Assembly (NCBI RefSeq): GCF_003324165.1
Contig: NW_025407833.1
Span: forward strand, 673,948-737,947
Length of the DNA: 64,000 nucleotides
Reading direction: 5' to 3'
From: Naegleria lovaniensis
Taxonomy: Eukaryota > Heterolobosea > Eutetramitea > Acrasida > Naegleriidae
Positions 19,257 to 29,697 of the stretch are shown here, one piece after another (within the stretch, counting starts at the first letter, position 1; the number at the start of each line of letters is the position of its first letter). Both the position numbers and the translations under genes were made by a program. Below the pieces are notes generated by a model. That model saw nothing but the letters and a program-made list of their open reading frames with translations. It did no database searches and was not told the DNA's origin.

Positions 19257-21067
19257 TTATTTGGAGAGAGCAGAGAGGAATTGTTGGCTTTCCAATCCTT
19301 CAACTTCTCTTGTAATTGGTACATTAGGTAAATATCCTCTCTTTGCAACGTAATTAATGGCTAAAGGCATGGCATTTGTCTTTTCTTGTTTGCTGCTCTT
19401 GTCACCAACCCAAATAAAGACATGAAGACCAGAATCCAAGATAAAGACATCATTTTCGTTCAACAAGGACTTTTGAATTTGATCTCCTTCGCCAACAAGT
19501 GTACACACAATACTACCACTAGCGTCACTCACACGGAATAATCTCTTTTGTTTTGCTTCTTGAGGAATTAAGCTAGCATTGTCTGGAATTGCATTTTGGA
19601 CATCACTTGGAGATCCCTTCAATAAGGAGAAGAATTCTTCCTCTGCCTTCAAATCTCGTTCGTTCTTGGATCCAGCACCAACATGGAATACTTGTGCAGA
19701 ATCGGAACGATCGTCTTGCATGGCTGTCACAACAGTGGCAGTCTTGTACTTTTCCTGAGGAGATGCCTCCTCTCCAACCCAAACGAAAATCTTGTTTCGA
19801 GCGTCAAGAATGAAAGCATCACCCTTGTTGAGGGAGGCACATTTTGGAGAGACTTCATAGACACGAACATTCTTACGTCCCTTCACATGCCACAATGTGA
19901 CGACTCCCTTATCGCTTGCAGTTGATCTTCCCTTTTCAAGCTCACTATCGACGTGTGTGAATCCAGTAGCAGTACCACCATGAACGACACGTAGTCCAGA
20001 ATTCTTATTACAAGTTTGGAAGTAGGAAAGGAAAAGATCGCTTTCAGTTCCTTGTACTTCACGATGTTCCTTTGGAAGAGTGCCGAGCAAATCATCGAGT
20101 TCAACTGTCTTGTATGCTGCAACTCCCATCTGTGTAGGAGTTGAGGAATTCAATTAGCATGAGATGGAGAGATCAATTGCAATGTGTGTGAAAATTGTCA
20201 CATTAAACGTTCATGATGAGATCAAAATTGATAGTATTGTCATGATAAGTGTTTTAGAAATGATCGAGATGCCATCATGAAAATAATTTTGAAATTATTA
20301 AATAATCAAGTGATTGTCATGATCAGCGTTGATGATGACATTATTTCAAAACTTACTTCATCAATACTGGTCAATTTTCCCAACCAAAAGTGAATATCAT
20401 AGGATTTTTTCCCATTCTTATCAATCACAGTATTCAACACAATATAGGAGTCACCATCAAAAAAGTTTCCATATTCATTCTTTGGTACAGGCTTGACCTT
20501 GAATTGTTCAATTCGCCAAATGGACAATCCTGCGTGATCGCCAGCTCCTTTCCATTCATCGGCTGTTCTTGCTGCACGAACACGAGTATGGCGGCGCATC
20601 CGACGTTGAAGCGCACTAAAAACCTGTCAGATATTCGTCAAGTCAAAAATGAATATGAAAGCATAAAAAAATTTATTCGTTGAATGTCATGCAGTAGAAT
20701 TGGTAATAGTTCTGGTTTAGGGTGCTAGCAAGGATCTGTCTTCCGTGAGCTGTTCGTTGGCACGCTGTTGTTTTACAAGCTTCAGCTGAAGCGAATAATG
20801 GTGTAACGTCCTATGGCCTCTATATTTCGTTTCAGTTTGTCTGTTGTTGCAGTAAGAACCCAAGTTGCTTCGGTTCTTCAAACCCTTGCAAACCAATCAG
20901 GAAGAGACTCACTCATTTTATTTTTGATTCCTTTGGAGTTTACTCAAATCAGCTGACGTGGGATTGACGAATATCTGACAGGTTTCTAGTACCAATTGCG
21001 CCGCCATATCCAATGAAGATCCAATGAGAGCACAGTTAGAATCGGCGAGTTTGACTTGTTGAGCCAT
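19257..21067 (-). CDS. Severin-like actin-severing protein, interrupted by a 418-bp element
   Basis: Three gelsolin repeats, the size and layout of severin/fragmin (about 360-390 aa), which cap and sever actin filaments in a Ca-dependent way. Coding pieces: 21067-21007 (MAQQVKLADSNC...), [element], 20586-20357 (TADEWKGAG, LSIWRIEQFKVKPV, IHFWLGKLTSIDE), intron, 20129-19257 (AAYKTVELDDLLG, KGDAFILDARNKIFVWVG, ENDVFILDSGLHVFIWVG). Pieces one and two are separated by the element at 20589-21006. If the element and one flanking TA are removed the frame is perfect (61+230 nt = 97 codons, then exon 3 in phase 0), giving 387 aa. As it stands the frame is broken unless the element is spliced (GTACTAG...CTGACAG keeps frame and adds 17 codons). 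Cofilin and a divergent actin lie nearby. Confidence 0.88.
20589..21006 (-). mobile_element. 418-bp MITE-like element, copy 2
   Basis: Same 418-bp unit as 15447-15864, inverted, with no difference that I could find by eye. TA flanks at 20587-20588 and 21007-21008. Central palindrome GCTTCAGCTGAAGC at 20779-20792. It lies in the coding sequence of the severin gene, in the same orientation as that gene. The flanking host sequence is consistent with simple insertion at one TA. Confidence 0.88.
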
Positions 21068-21483
21068 CATGATGTGAAAATTTTCTTGTTGATGATGTTA
21101 ATGACTGTTGAAATTTTTTGTGGTTTGATGAAAATGTGGATGACATGTTGATGATGATCATCAAGTCTTGAGATGCTTGATGAGAAAGCCCCTCCGATAT
21201 TACCTTTGATCAGGAACGCCCTTTTAGATGAACTTGGGCATTTACATTGGGTTACTGTAAATCCAAAAACCTCACTCGACCTCAAACGATCAAGAAAAAC
21301 TCAACCCTTCATTGAATGTTCCATCCACCCAGAGATACTTTACATTCTTCATCATCAGCATGACCATCATAACTACAACAACCGGAACGATAATTTTGTT
21401 TTTTCTCTCACAAAAATGGTGCAGAGTTGGCGCCGGAGATTTACAACTGGAAGCGGCACCATTAAATGAACCTTAAAAAAAAA
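21068..21483. promoter_or_regulatory. Divergent promoter region, severin / CIPK-like kinase
   Basis: About 415 bp between two head-to-head starts. No ORF with support. It likely holds both promoters; no specific motif is identified. Confidence 0.45.
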
Positions 21484-23148
21484 ATGGTTAAAATCGTGGC
21501 GAACTATGAAATTATGAGAACGTTGGGACAAGGCAAATACTCCAAAGTCAAGTTTGGGAGAGATTTGGAGACGGGAGAAACGTATGCGATTAAGATTATG
21601 AATTTGAGTTATATAAAAAAGGAGCAGATGGAAACGCAGTTGAAACGAGAAATTGCCATCATGAAAATAATGAAACATCCGAACATTGTAAAATTGAAAG
21701 AAGTGCTACAAACGGAGAATAATATGTATGTCATTATGGAGTTAGTAACGGGAGGAGAGCTGTTTGACCGTATTGTTGCTGCGGAGAAGTTTGATGAAAT
21801 TACAGCAAGGCGATATTTCCATCAACTCGTGTCTGCAGTCGAATATTGTCATAATCAGGGAATTGCTCATCGAGATTTGAAACCAGAAAATTTATTGTTG
21901 GATTCGACCGATCGGCTCAAAATTACGGTAAGTTGAGATCACAAGTAGGGCTAACAAAAAACGACTCATCATGCCTGACTTGTACATTTCGTAATTTTTG
22001 ATCCATCTGCATATTTTTGAAATTCACCAATAGGACTTTGGACTTAGTAGTATTGTACCAAACAAACTCGGAAAATCACAACTATTGAAAACAACATGCG
22101 GAACACCAAACTATGTCTCGCCTGAAGTCATCAAAGAAAAGGGTTATGACGGTTTCATTTCAGACATTTGGTCACTTGGAGTGATTCTTTATGTAATGCT
22201 AACTGGAAGTAAGTTGTTATATACCCATGAGGCTGAGATCTTGTTGATCACCAATGAACCTTAATAGGACTACCCTTTGATGACAGGAATATTAATGTAT
22301 TATTTAAAAAAATAGAAAGTGGAAAGGTTGATTATCCCATACATCTTTCAAAAGAAGCAAAACATTTAATCTCAAGCATGTTGCAGGTGAATCCAAAGAA
22401 ACGATATACCATTGCTCAAATCAAGGCATCTAAATGGTTCCAAATGTAAGTATCATCTCATTTGTGTCTGTGATTTGAGTTCCTATTCAACCAACACTGT
22501 CATTTTATTATTCCTAACAGAGGATATAAGGAAGAGTTTGCAGTCATAATGCCACATATTCAATCTAAAATAGAGCTATCTAATTCAGATATAAAAAACG
22601 CCGTAAAAGATAGCTTCTACAAGGAGGTCGATCAACTTCCATCTTCATCCACACCAAAACCACCATCTGAGGTTCGGATGAATGCTTTTGATTTAGCGTC
22701 ACAATTTGTGATGGGATCGATTTCAAAGATGGCTACAGGCCAAGACGCACTGCTAATAAGGAGACAAACGCGGTTGGTTGCCCTAGGAAAAACAGAAGAA
22801 ATTTCTGAAAAAGTATTCCAAATATTGAAAAACGAGCGAGCAAATCCCAAATTCAAGGGAACCACCCTTATCAAATGCTACATGAATATGGCTGACACTG
22901 TAATTACGATGAACGTTGCAATTTTGAAAACTGTTTCCGATTCTTTATTAATTATTGAATTTAGAAGAGGCAAAGGCAATTTTCTTGCCTTTCACCAATT
23001 TTTTAGGCATGTTGCTTCAAAAATGTCTGATTTTGTTGTTTCTGCCAATTCACAAGGTCCTAAATCAAATTCTCCAACTTCGTCGAACGAGCAGCAAACA
23101 CAAAGCTCGTCTACAGAAGTTGTAACCACAGACGCTCCAAAACAATAA
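21484..23148 (+). CDS. CIPK/SnRK3-like Ser/Thr kinase with NAF motif
   Basis: Four exons (21484-21927, 22034-22208, 22268-22445, 22521-23148), GT-AG, 474 aa. Kinase motifs: [12 protein letters not shown], ion-pair Lys in [23 protein letters not shown] formed across intron 1, [11 protein letters not shown] and [15 protein letters not shown]. The C-terminal region has [10 protein letters not shown], the NAF motif by which CIPKs bind calcineurin-B-like Ca sensors, then a region with [18 protein letters not shown] resembling the phosphatase-interaction/KA1-like tail. The start chosen is the ATG after eight A; an upstream in-frame ATG at 21466 adds six residues. CBL-CIPK modules are known from plants and some protists; Ca signalling through a CBL partner is inferred. 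It converges with epsin. Confidence 0.9.
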
Positions 23149-23307
23149 AGATACCACACTAGTTAAAATCCTTCCTTCACACAAGACCTGTGACAATTAG
23201 AGTAAACGTTGTCATCAAAGTTAGTGTAAATAACGTCAAACGTTGTAAATTTCAATCTCACACACCATTCTTTAAAATATTAAGGATCTTTTATTGCAAC
23301 AATTAAT

Positions 23308-24891
23308 TTAGAAGAAGTCAAAACCACCAGCATTGGTATTGGTGTTTGGTCTTGGTTGGTTGTTCATATTCCATTGTGCATTTCCTTGTGGTGGCTGATA
23401 GCCCATTCCTGATGGTGGTTGATTTCTAGGTGGATAACCGCCTCCTCCCATTGGTGGAGTGTTGTTCCAGTTGCCTCCCATTGGAGGGTGACCATAGCCG
23501 CCCATTGGAGGTTGTGTATTACCCCAAGGTTGATTGCTTGGTGGGAAGGATGGTGTATTGAATGATGACGTGTTCATTGTTGGTGGCTTGTTTGGTGGAG
23601 TTGTTGTTCCTTGCAATCTCTTCAACTCCTTGAGAGTCATATTGGTTGTTTGTGGTTGACTATTTTGTTGTTGTTGTTGAGGTTGCTTCTTTCCAGAATC
23701 ATTCAAATCCAAATTGACCAATCCGCTGGAAAGATCAAACAATGTAGAGTCCTTCTTTTCTTGTGTAGAGCCAGTGCCGAAAGAGTCGCTATTTCCGAAT
23801 GCATCATCAAATCCAGAGCTATCAAAGTTAGCTTCAAAATCATTGGTTTGTTGTTGATTTCCTCCGAACGATGGAGCAGTGTTACCACCTCTTGGGTTGA
23901 ATCCTCCACTTGTGTTACCACCTCTTGGATTGAAACCACCACCAGAAGTATTTGCAGTGTTTGCAAATTGTTGTTGTTGTTGTTGTTGGTTGTTAAAACC
24001 AAAGTTGTTGTTGTTTCCAAAACCAGAGTTGTTTCCGAATGCATTGTTTCCGAATCCTGTATTTGTTGGGCCAGTTGGTTGAGTGTCAAAGAAATCAATG
24101 AGAGTATCCTCTTTTTGTTGTTGTGGTTGTTGTTTCACGACTGTTGCTTGTGGTTCGGTTCCTGTGGATGGTCTTCTTGGTCTTGCTCCACTTGTTGTTG
24201 AGGTAGATTTTGGAGGTGGTGAGCTTCTTCTCTCATCATCGTCATCTCTACGATACTCGTCGTCATCCATGCTGGAACGAGAAGTGGATTTCTTTGGAGC
24301 TTCATAGTCGTCATCATCATAGCTAGTGGTTTGTGGTTTCTTCTTCTTCTCTGACGAGGAGGATCCTGAGGAGCGAGCCTTGTATTTGGCTTCAGTTCTG
24401 GAGAAGCCTTCATACTTGCTCTTTTCTTCCTTGGCCTTTTCTCTCTCTTCTTTAATGGCCTCTTCGTTTTTGATGAATTCCAAAAAGTGTTTGGCAGCAT
24501 CTCTAACGTTAACTCCCCAATCCTTTCCTTCATCATCAACATATTTAAAGTTCTTCAAGTGACGAATGAGTGATGTCATATCCCTGGCCTCATCCAAACA
24601 TCTTTCAGAGCCGTGAATGACCAAAAATTCCATGAGTTGAATGCCCTTTTGAACGTGTCTCCAGTCTTTACCAACATCGGCCAATCTGATTCTAATGACA
24701 GACATGATGAGCTTGAAGTCTTCATAGTTGAAGGTGTGATCAGCCACTTCAAGTTTATCGGTTTGCTTGACTCCCCATGGATCGTTGCTTGTACATTCTC
24801 TAACTTTGATCTCCAGTGGGGTCATCTGAAGAACCGTGTTTTTGATTTGTTTAATTTTACTCTTGATATCAAACATACTGATACTACTCAT
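23308..24891 (-). CDS. Epsin (ENTH-domain endocytic adaptor)
   Basis: 527 aa, single exon. Residues about 15-150 form an ENTH domain (VRECTSNDPWGV, NYEDFKLIMSVIRIRL, HVQKGIQLMEFLVIHGSERC, GVNVRDAAKHFLEF), which binds PtdIns(4,5)P2 and bends membranes. The rest is disordered: a basic/acidic segment, then Asn/Gly/Phe/Gln-rich repeats and Pro/Gly-rich repeats. Clathrin-box-like motifs occur as DTLIDFF and LVNLDL, and the C-terminus ends GFDFF. No NPF motif or ubiquitin-interacting motif is obvious. The protein should act at clathrin-coated pits. The start is the first ATG in the frame. Confidence 0.9.
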   Translation of the reverse strand: MSSISMFDIKSKIKQIKNTVLQMTPLEIKVRECTSNDPWGVKQTDKLEVADHTFNYEDFKLIMSVIRIRLADVGKDWRHVQKGIQLMEFLVIHGSERCLDEARDMTSLIRHLKNFKYVDDEGKDWGVNVRDAAKHFLEFIKNEEAIKEEREKAKEEKSKYEGFSRTEAKYKARSSGSSSSEKKKKPQTTSYDDDDYEAPKKSTSRSSMDDDEYRRDDDDERRSSPPPKSTSTTSGARPRRPSTGTEPQATVVKQQPQQQKEDTLIDFFDTQPTGPTNTGFGNNAFGNNSGFGNNNNFGFNNQQQQQQQFANTANTSGGGFNPRGGNTSGGFNPRGGNTAPSFGGNQQQTNDFEANFDSSGFDDAFGNSDSFGTGSTQEKKDSTLFDLSSGLVNLDLNDSGKKQPQQQQQNSQPQTTNMTLKELKRLQGTTTPPNKPPTMNTSSFNTPSFPPSNQPWGNTQPPMGGYGHPPMGGNWNNTPPMGGGGYPPRNQPPSGMGYQPPQGNAQWNMNNQPRPNTNTNAGGFDFF

Positions 24892-25764
24892 TTTCGGTTA
24901 TGGTAATGATTCGAGTGAGGGTGCTAAAAAGCTGTTCAATAATTAGTTGTTCCACAAAACTACGCGTAGTATTCTTATTGTTGTTGTTCTTCAAAATCAC
25001 GCACACAAAAACTCTTGTTGTATCAAAAAAAAGCGAGCGATAGGTGATGATGACGGTACAAAAAACGTTCGCAATAACAGCACACGACGCGAATCAGCAA
25101 AAACGAATTTTTTTTTGTGTTTTAAATTAAAAAAAAATTTATCGTTTGGATTACAAAAAAATTGGGTTTCGGAACTTGGCAATCTGACGCAAATTGTGAG
25201 GTGTCGCATGGTTGTTTTCAAATTGAAGCGAGAGAGGATTGAGGATGGATACAGACATTCCAAGGTATATCATTCAGCACCGATGATACTGTTCCCGAAA
25301 GTGAGGACAACCAGCACGAACATACGAACCTTAATCATCAACAACATGTCTTTTGAAAACCCTTTTCAGCAACTTGTTCAAATAAAGAAAATTCTCTTTA
25401 TTGAAAAGGCCATCCTTCTCTCTCTTGTAATCATGATAAGCATTCCTCTCAATATGAAACCACCATCCTCTTACTGTAACTGCCCTCCACTCACGATGAT
25501 TTGCTTCCTTATCAAGTGTTCAGAATCATGACTGCTTTTCCATGTAACGAACATGAATGATTATTAGAGGCAATGGAAAATTTCATTGTCATGTCTTTCG
25601 CATGCGTTGTGGTTGTTAGGAAAAAATAGGACAAAAAAATTAAGCCAATTGCCTCGCACAGAAATTGATAATCAACACAAAATTGATTGAAAAACAATTT
25701 CATACAACCGTACCCATCATCAAGCCATCAACCATCTGTTATTATTACCATCACTACCATCATC
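24892..25764. promoter_or_regulatory. Divergent intergenic region, epsin / aspartate aminotransferase
   Basis: About 870 bp, AT-rich. It contains a small ORF (ATG at about 25347, about 61 codons, one hydrophobic segment) with no homology I recognise; I do not call it a gene. It likely holds both promoters and the 5' UTR of the aminotransferase. Confidence 0.45.
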
Positions 25765-27045
25765 ATGAAGAACACTTGTCGTTTGATCTTGAGCAAGGCT
25801 ACCAATTGCCATCAAACTCGTTACTTTTCCACCTCCAAAGTTAATGCAGGTATTTGGGCCAACGTTCAATATGCTCCTCTTGATGCCATCAAACAATTGA
25901 CCATTCAATTCAATCAAGACACTGCACCAAACAAGATCTTGCTAGGAGAAGGTGTTTATCGTACCGATGAGGGTAAGCCAAAGACTCTTACTTCCGTCCG
26001 TGAGGCCGAGAAGATCATTTTCGACAAGGCTTTAGATCATGAATATCCACCAGTTACTGGTGTTCCAGAATTCTGTAAGGCCACTCAGAAATTTGCTTTC
26101 GGAGAGAACAAGGACACTATTGCTACAGTGCAAGCCATTTCAGGTACTGGTAGTTTGTGTCTCTCTGCTTGTTTCATCAAAAAGTTCCTTCCAGCAGATA
26201 CCAAAGTGTACTTCCCAAATCCAACATGGGTCAATCACTTTAACATTTTCCGTGCTCAAGGATTCTCCGATGATCGTCTTCCAACCTACCGATATTTTGA
26301 TAAAAAGACCAATGGAATGGATGTTGCTGGATGTTTGGAGGATTTGAAGAATGCTCCAGAGAAATCAGTCATCTTGTTGCATGCTTGTGCTCACAATCCA
26401 ACTGGTGTGGATCCATCCATGGATACTTGGAAGCAAATTTCCGATATTTGTAAGCAAAAGAAGCACTATGTCTTGTTTGACTCTGCTTATCAAGCATTTG
26501 CTTCTGGTGATGCTAACACTGATGCTCAATCATTCCGTTTGTTTGTGAAGGAAGGTCATCAAATCATGCTCTGTCAATCCTATGCCAAGAACTTTGGTTT
26601 GTACGGACAACGTATTGGTGCATTCTCTGTGGTTTGTGAAAATGCTGAGGAAAAGAAGAATGTTGAAAGTCAACTTGGTATTATCATTCGTACTCAATAC
26701 AGTAATCCACCTGTGCATGGTGCTCGATTGGTCACTACTGTTTTGAATAGTCCTCAATTGAAGGCTCAATGGGAGAAGGATGTCAAGGAATTGGCTGACA
26801 GAATTAAAACCATGAGAAGTCGATTGGTTGAGGAATTGAAGGCTGCAGGAAGCACTCGTGACTGGTCTCACATTACCAAGCAAATTGGTATGTTTGCATA
26901 CAGTGGTTTGAACGAGCAACAAGTCAACAGATTGAGAGAGGAATACCACATTTACATGACTAAGGATGGTAGAATCAGTATCTCTGGTTTGAATACTAGC
27001 AATGTTGCCACTGTTGCTAAGGCCATGCATGCAGTCACCAAGTAA
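25765..27045 (+). CDS. GOT2: Aspartate aminotransferase, mitochondrial type
   Basis: PLP enzyme interconverting aspartate + 2-oxoglutarate with oxaloacetate + glutamate (malate-aspartate shuttle, amino-acid metabolism). 426 aa from the first ATG in frame, a single exon. Residues 1-26 (MKNTCRLILSKATNCHQTRY...) look like a mitochondrial presequence. Motifs: GEGVYRTDEGKP, ACAHNPTGVDP, FDSAYQAFASG, SYAKNFGLYGQRIG with the Schiff-base Lys, and the substrate-binding Arg region RISISGLN near the C-terminus. Length and order match class I aminotransferases. Codon use looks more C-ending than in low-complexity neighbours, as in highly expressed genes (visual impression). Confidence 0.95.
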   Translation: MKNTCRLILSKATNCHQTRYFSTSKVNAGIWANVQYAPLDAIKQLTIQFNQDTAPNKILLGEGVYRTDEGKPKTLTSVREAEKIIFDKALDHEYPPVTGVPEFCKATQKFAFGENKDTIATVQAISGTGSLCLSACFIKKFLPADTKVYFPNPTWVNHFNIFRAQGFSDDRLPTYRYFDKKTNGMDVAGCLEDLKNAPEKSVILLHACAHNPTGVDPSMDTWKQISDICKQKKHYVLFDSAYQAFASGDANTDAQSFRLFVKEGHQIMLCQSYAKNFGLYGQRIGAFSVVCENAEEKKNVESQLGIIIRTQYSNPPVHGARLVTTVLNSPQLKAQWEKDVKELADRIKTMRSRLVEELKAAGSTRDWSHITKQIGMFAYSGLNEQQVNRLREEYHIYMTKDGRISISGLNTSNVATVAKAMHAVTK

Positions 27046-27258
27046 TTTGAGTGCGTTGTCGTGACTTTTGTAATACTAAAAACTCTCATTAATTTATTAA
27101 TCACACAAGTGTTGGAGTTTGAAATAACTAGTAAACTATTTTAGGTTCATGGAATGGAATGCTAAATGTTGAACTTTTTTATTTACAGATTTTTGTTTGA
27201 GGGTTAAAATCCCTTAAACGATGTCAAGCAGGAGCCATAATTTTCAATGAGGACTATC

Positions 27259-27717
27259 TTACTTCATAATGGTTAAACATCTTTCAATCAATTGTTGTTC
27301 GTCCAAATCAGCCTTACTCGAGGCATTATGAGTCACGAAAATACCATTCAACTTGTCTTTGACAGTTTTTGTTGAGGCAGCCAATTGGAATTTCTCTCTG
27401 ACAGGTGTGGCAGGAGGACACCAAACTAAAAACACAATTTTGCTTCGAGTGCCTTCACGTGCAGATTCATGTTCTTGACTTTTTGGCATTTCAAACCGTA
27501 AATGATAACAAATGAATCTAGTTTCATTGTTTGGCAGAGAGTTGGTCAAATCTTCCAAAGTTTGGCATTTGGCATTTAGCTCATCGTCGAGTTGGATGTT
27601 ACCTTCTTGATGTTTCTTCATGACAAGGAATTTACAATCTTTGAAATCACCCTTTCCCATTCTCATACTTTGAAATGCTTGGATGGCATTGTCATGGAGG
27701 TTTACTGGAAGCATCAT
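27259..27717 (-). CDS. ADF/cofilin family actin-depolymerising protein
   Basis: 152 aa from the ATG at 27717. One ADF-H domain: an N-terminal amphipathic helix (DNAIQAFQSMRMG), the central strand/helix block SKIVFLVWCPPATPVREKF that forms the G-actin/F-actin contact, and the C-terminal helix after KADLDEQQLIERC. Cofilins sever and depolymerise ADP-actin filaments, working with severin-type proteins such as the one at 19.3-21.1 kb. No Ser-3-type phosphorylation site is evident, since the start reads MMLPVN. The frame extends upstream without another ATG. The next gene to the left converges with it. Confidence 0.88.
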   Translation of the reverse strand: MMLPVNLHDNAIQAFQSMRMGKGDFKDCKFLVMKKHQEGNIQLDDELNAKCQTLEDLTNSLPNNETRFICYHLRFEMPKSQEHESAREGTRSKIVFLVWCPPATPVREKFQLAASTKTVKDKLNGIFVTHNASSKADLDEQQLIERCLTIMK

Positions 27718-28098
27718 TTTCGTATTTGGTTGAATATGTGTTGCAAAACTTGTGGTTTGAATTGTTTTTTTTTGTTGTTGAACCTCCAAGAGCAAACGAG
27801 ATGCAAGTATTTATAGGAACCTATACAGCTTCATCCATGAATCCTATTTTAATTTAGAACTTGATGAAGTGTAACAAGTTTGAAAGATAGGTGTTGTAGT
27901 ATCCAATCCAATGCTTTGAGTTTGAAAGATTGGTGGTAGGAACTTGGAACTTTATTGGAATGACCACACAACATTGAACACCCAATGATGATACCATTTA
28001 CAAAGTACACGCACTGATTTTTATTGTAACTTGCACAAAATACTCAAAATGCCACTTGTCACAACAATGAAACAAACACACCTTCGTTTCACACTCAA
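27718..28098. other. Intergenic stretch, cofilin 5' / divergent actin 3'
   Basis: About 380 bp with the cofilin promoter and the 3' UTR of the actin-like gene. It contains two similar stretches around AGTTTGAAAGAT (about 27878 and 27919). No gene is supported. Confidence 0.45.
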
Positions 28099-29457
28099 TT
28101 AAATCAAAACCTTGTGATGAACAATATCTGCACCATGTTCATAATACTCATCCTTAGTAATACACATATTAAAGAATGAAGACAATGTTGCCATTATACT
28201 TCCACCAATCCATGTCAAATTTTCTCTATTAGGAGTAGCGACCACACGAATATCCATTGAGGATGGAGCCATTTCTGTCATTTCTTTCGTCAATCGATCT
28301 TCCAATCCTTCCATCAACGTACTTCCACCTGTCAATACTGTATTATGATAGAGAGTTTTACGAACGTCAATGGGTGATCTCGAAATGGATTCGAATAACA
28401 CTTCGTGAATTCCTGAAGATTCCATTCCAATGAGTTGAGGATAGAAGAGAACTTCAGGAGCTCGGAATCGTTCTGAATTGACAGTCACGATGGTTCCATC
28501 CGGTAATTCATAGTTTTGATCGAGAGATGAACTTTCATCTGCCTTTTCTAATTCTTCTTGGAAATCTAATGCAACATAACAGTGTTGTTCTTTGAGATTT
28601 CTAATAATTTCGTGTTCGGAAGTGGTGTGAAAATTGTAATCTTTTTCACTTAACATTTTCATTAAATATCCAGTCACGTCACGTCCTGCAATGTTCAATC
28701 TGAGTACAGCATTGAGAAGTACTATAAAAATTCACACACAAAATGATTCATTTTCCAAAAATGTTTTTGTAGATTTACACATGATTTCATGAACCAAGAA
28801 ATTTCATAAAAACAATACCCAAATCATTTCAATGAATAAATTTTCACAAAATCAACATCCAAATGAATATATATATCAAATGATCAAAATAATGAACCAA
28901 TATATAAAAAAATTCACACACCAAAAAGACTTACATTGACCATCATACATGGGCACAACATTGGTAGCACCATCACCCACATCCAAACACACTCCAGTCA
29001 ATCTTCCACTTGCCATCAAACCCAAAGCTCCCTGAATTCCCAAATAAAACGCAGGAACCTCCAATTTCTCCATTAAAATCTCAGTCATCTTTTCACGTTG
29101 TGTTTTTGGAGTCAATGGAGCATCTGTCATCAATAATGGTTGTTCTTCAGGTGCCAATTTCAATTCACTGTAATACGTGTGTGAAATGACAGATTCCCAA
29201 GCATCATAATTTTCAATTAAACCATGTTCCATCGTGTATGAAAGTTGTAAAATACCTCTTTTCGATTGGGCACTTTGTCCGACATAGAATTCTCGATTGA
29301 CAGTTCCAACGAGAACGGAACAATCTTTGGCTTTGCCGATAATGTTGGAGAAACGAGTGGTGGGAGATTCGTAGCCAGCAATACCTGCTTTGATGAAGCC
29401 TGATCCGTTGTCAATGACGACTGAAGGAAGTTGTTGGGATGAGATGGTTGTTGACAT
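28099..29457 (-). CDS. Divergent actin / actin-related protein
   Basis: Two exons, 29457-28935 and 28721-28099, joined in phase 1 across a 213-bp GTAAGT...ATAG intron, giving 381 aa (conventional actin is 375). The start follows a long A-run. Phosphate loops are recognisable but changed: VVIDNGSGFIKAGIAG, LDVGDGATNVVPMYDG, LTGGSTLMEG and WIGGSIMATLSSFF. Many positions nearly invariant in actin differ (for example ESPTTRFSNIIGKAK for the usual P-loop flank, and a C-terminus ending HHKVLI instead of RKCF). It is therefore not the main actin but a fast-evolving actin or orphan Arp. ATP binding is likely retained; polymerisation and partners are unknown. Confidence 0.85.
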
Positions 29458-29697
29458 TTTTTTTTGTTGTTGTTGTTGGATGATGAGTGACAGATGAAGG
29501 ATTTGAAACAAATTGTTTTCATGAATGTATGTATGGGGCATATACTAAGGAATACTCGTTTTCTGAGGTATCAAATTTGTGTCTAATGTTATTACCTTGA
29601 TCAAGAGTATTTTGTGTGAATATTTTGTAAACCTTCTCAATCCAATATTGAAATGATTCAAAAAGTTTTGTCAGAGAGCGAGCGAATTCAAAAAAAA

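Noticed and set aside
15447-21006. Inversion of the 4.7-kb segment by recombination between the inverted element copies
   Set aside because: The host gene pieces on both sides of each copy are on the same strand and join into coherent proteins in the present order, so the segment is in ancestral orientation.
24947-25531. 194-codon ORF between epsin and aspartate aminotransferase
   Set aside because: No convincing domain and mixed low-complexity composition; treated as promoter/5' UTR sequence.
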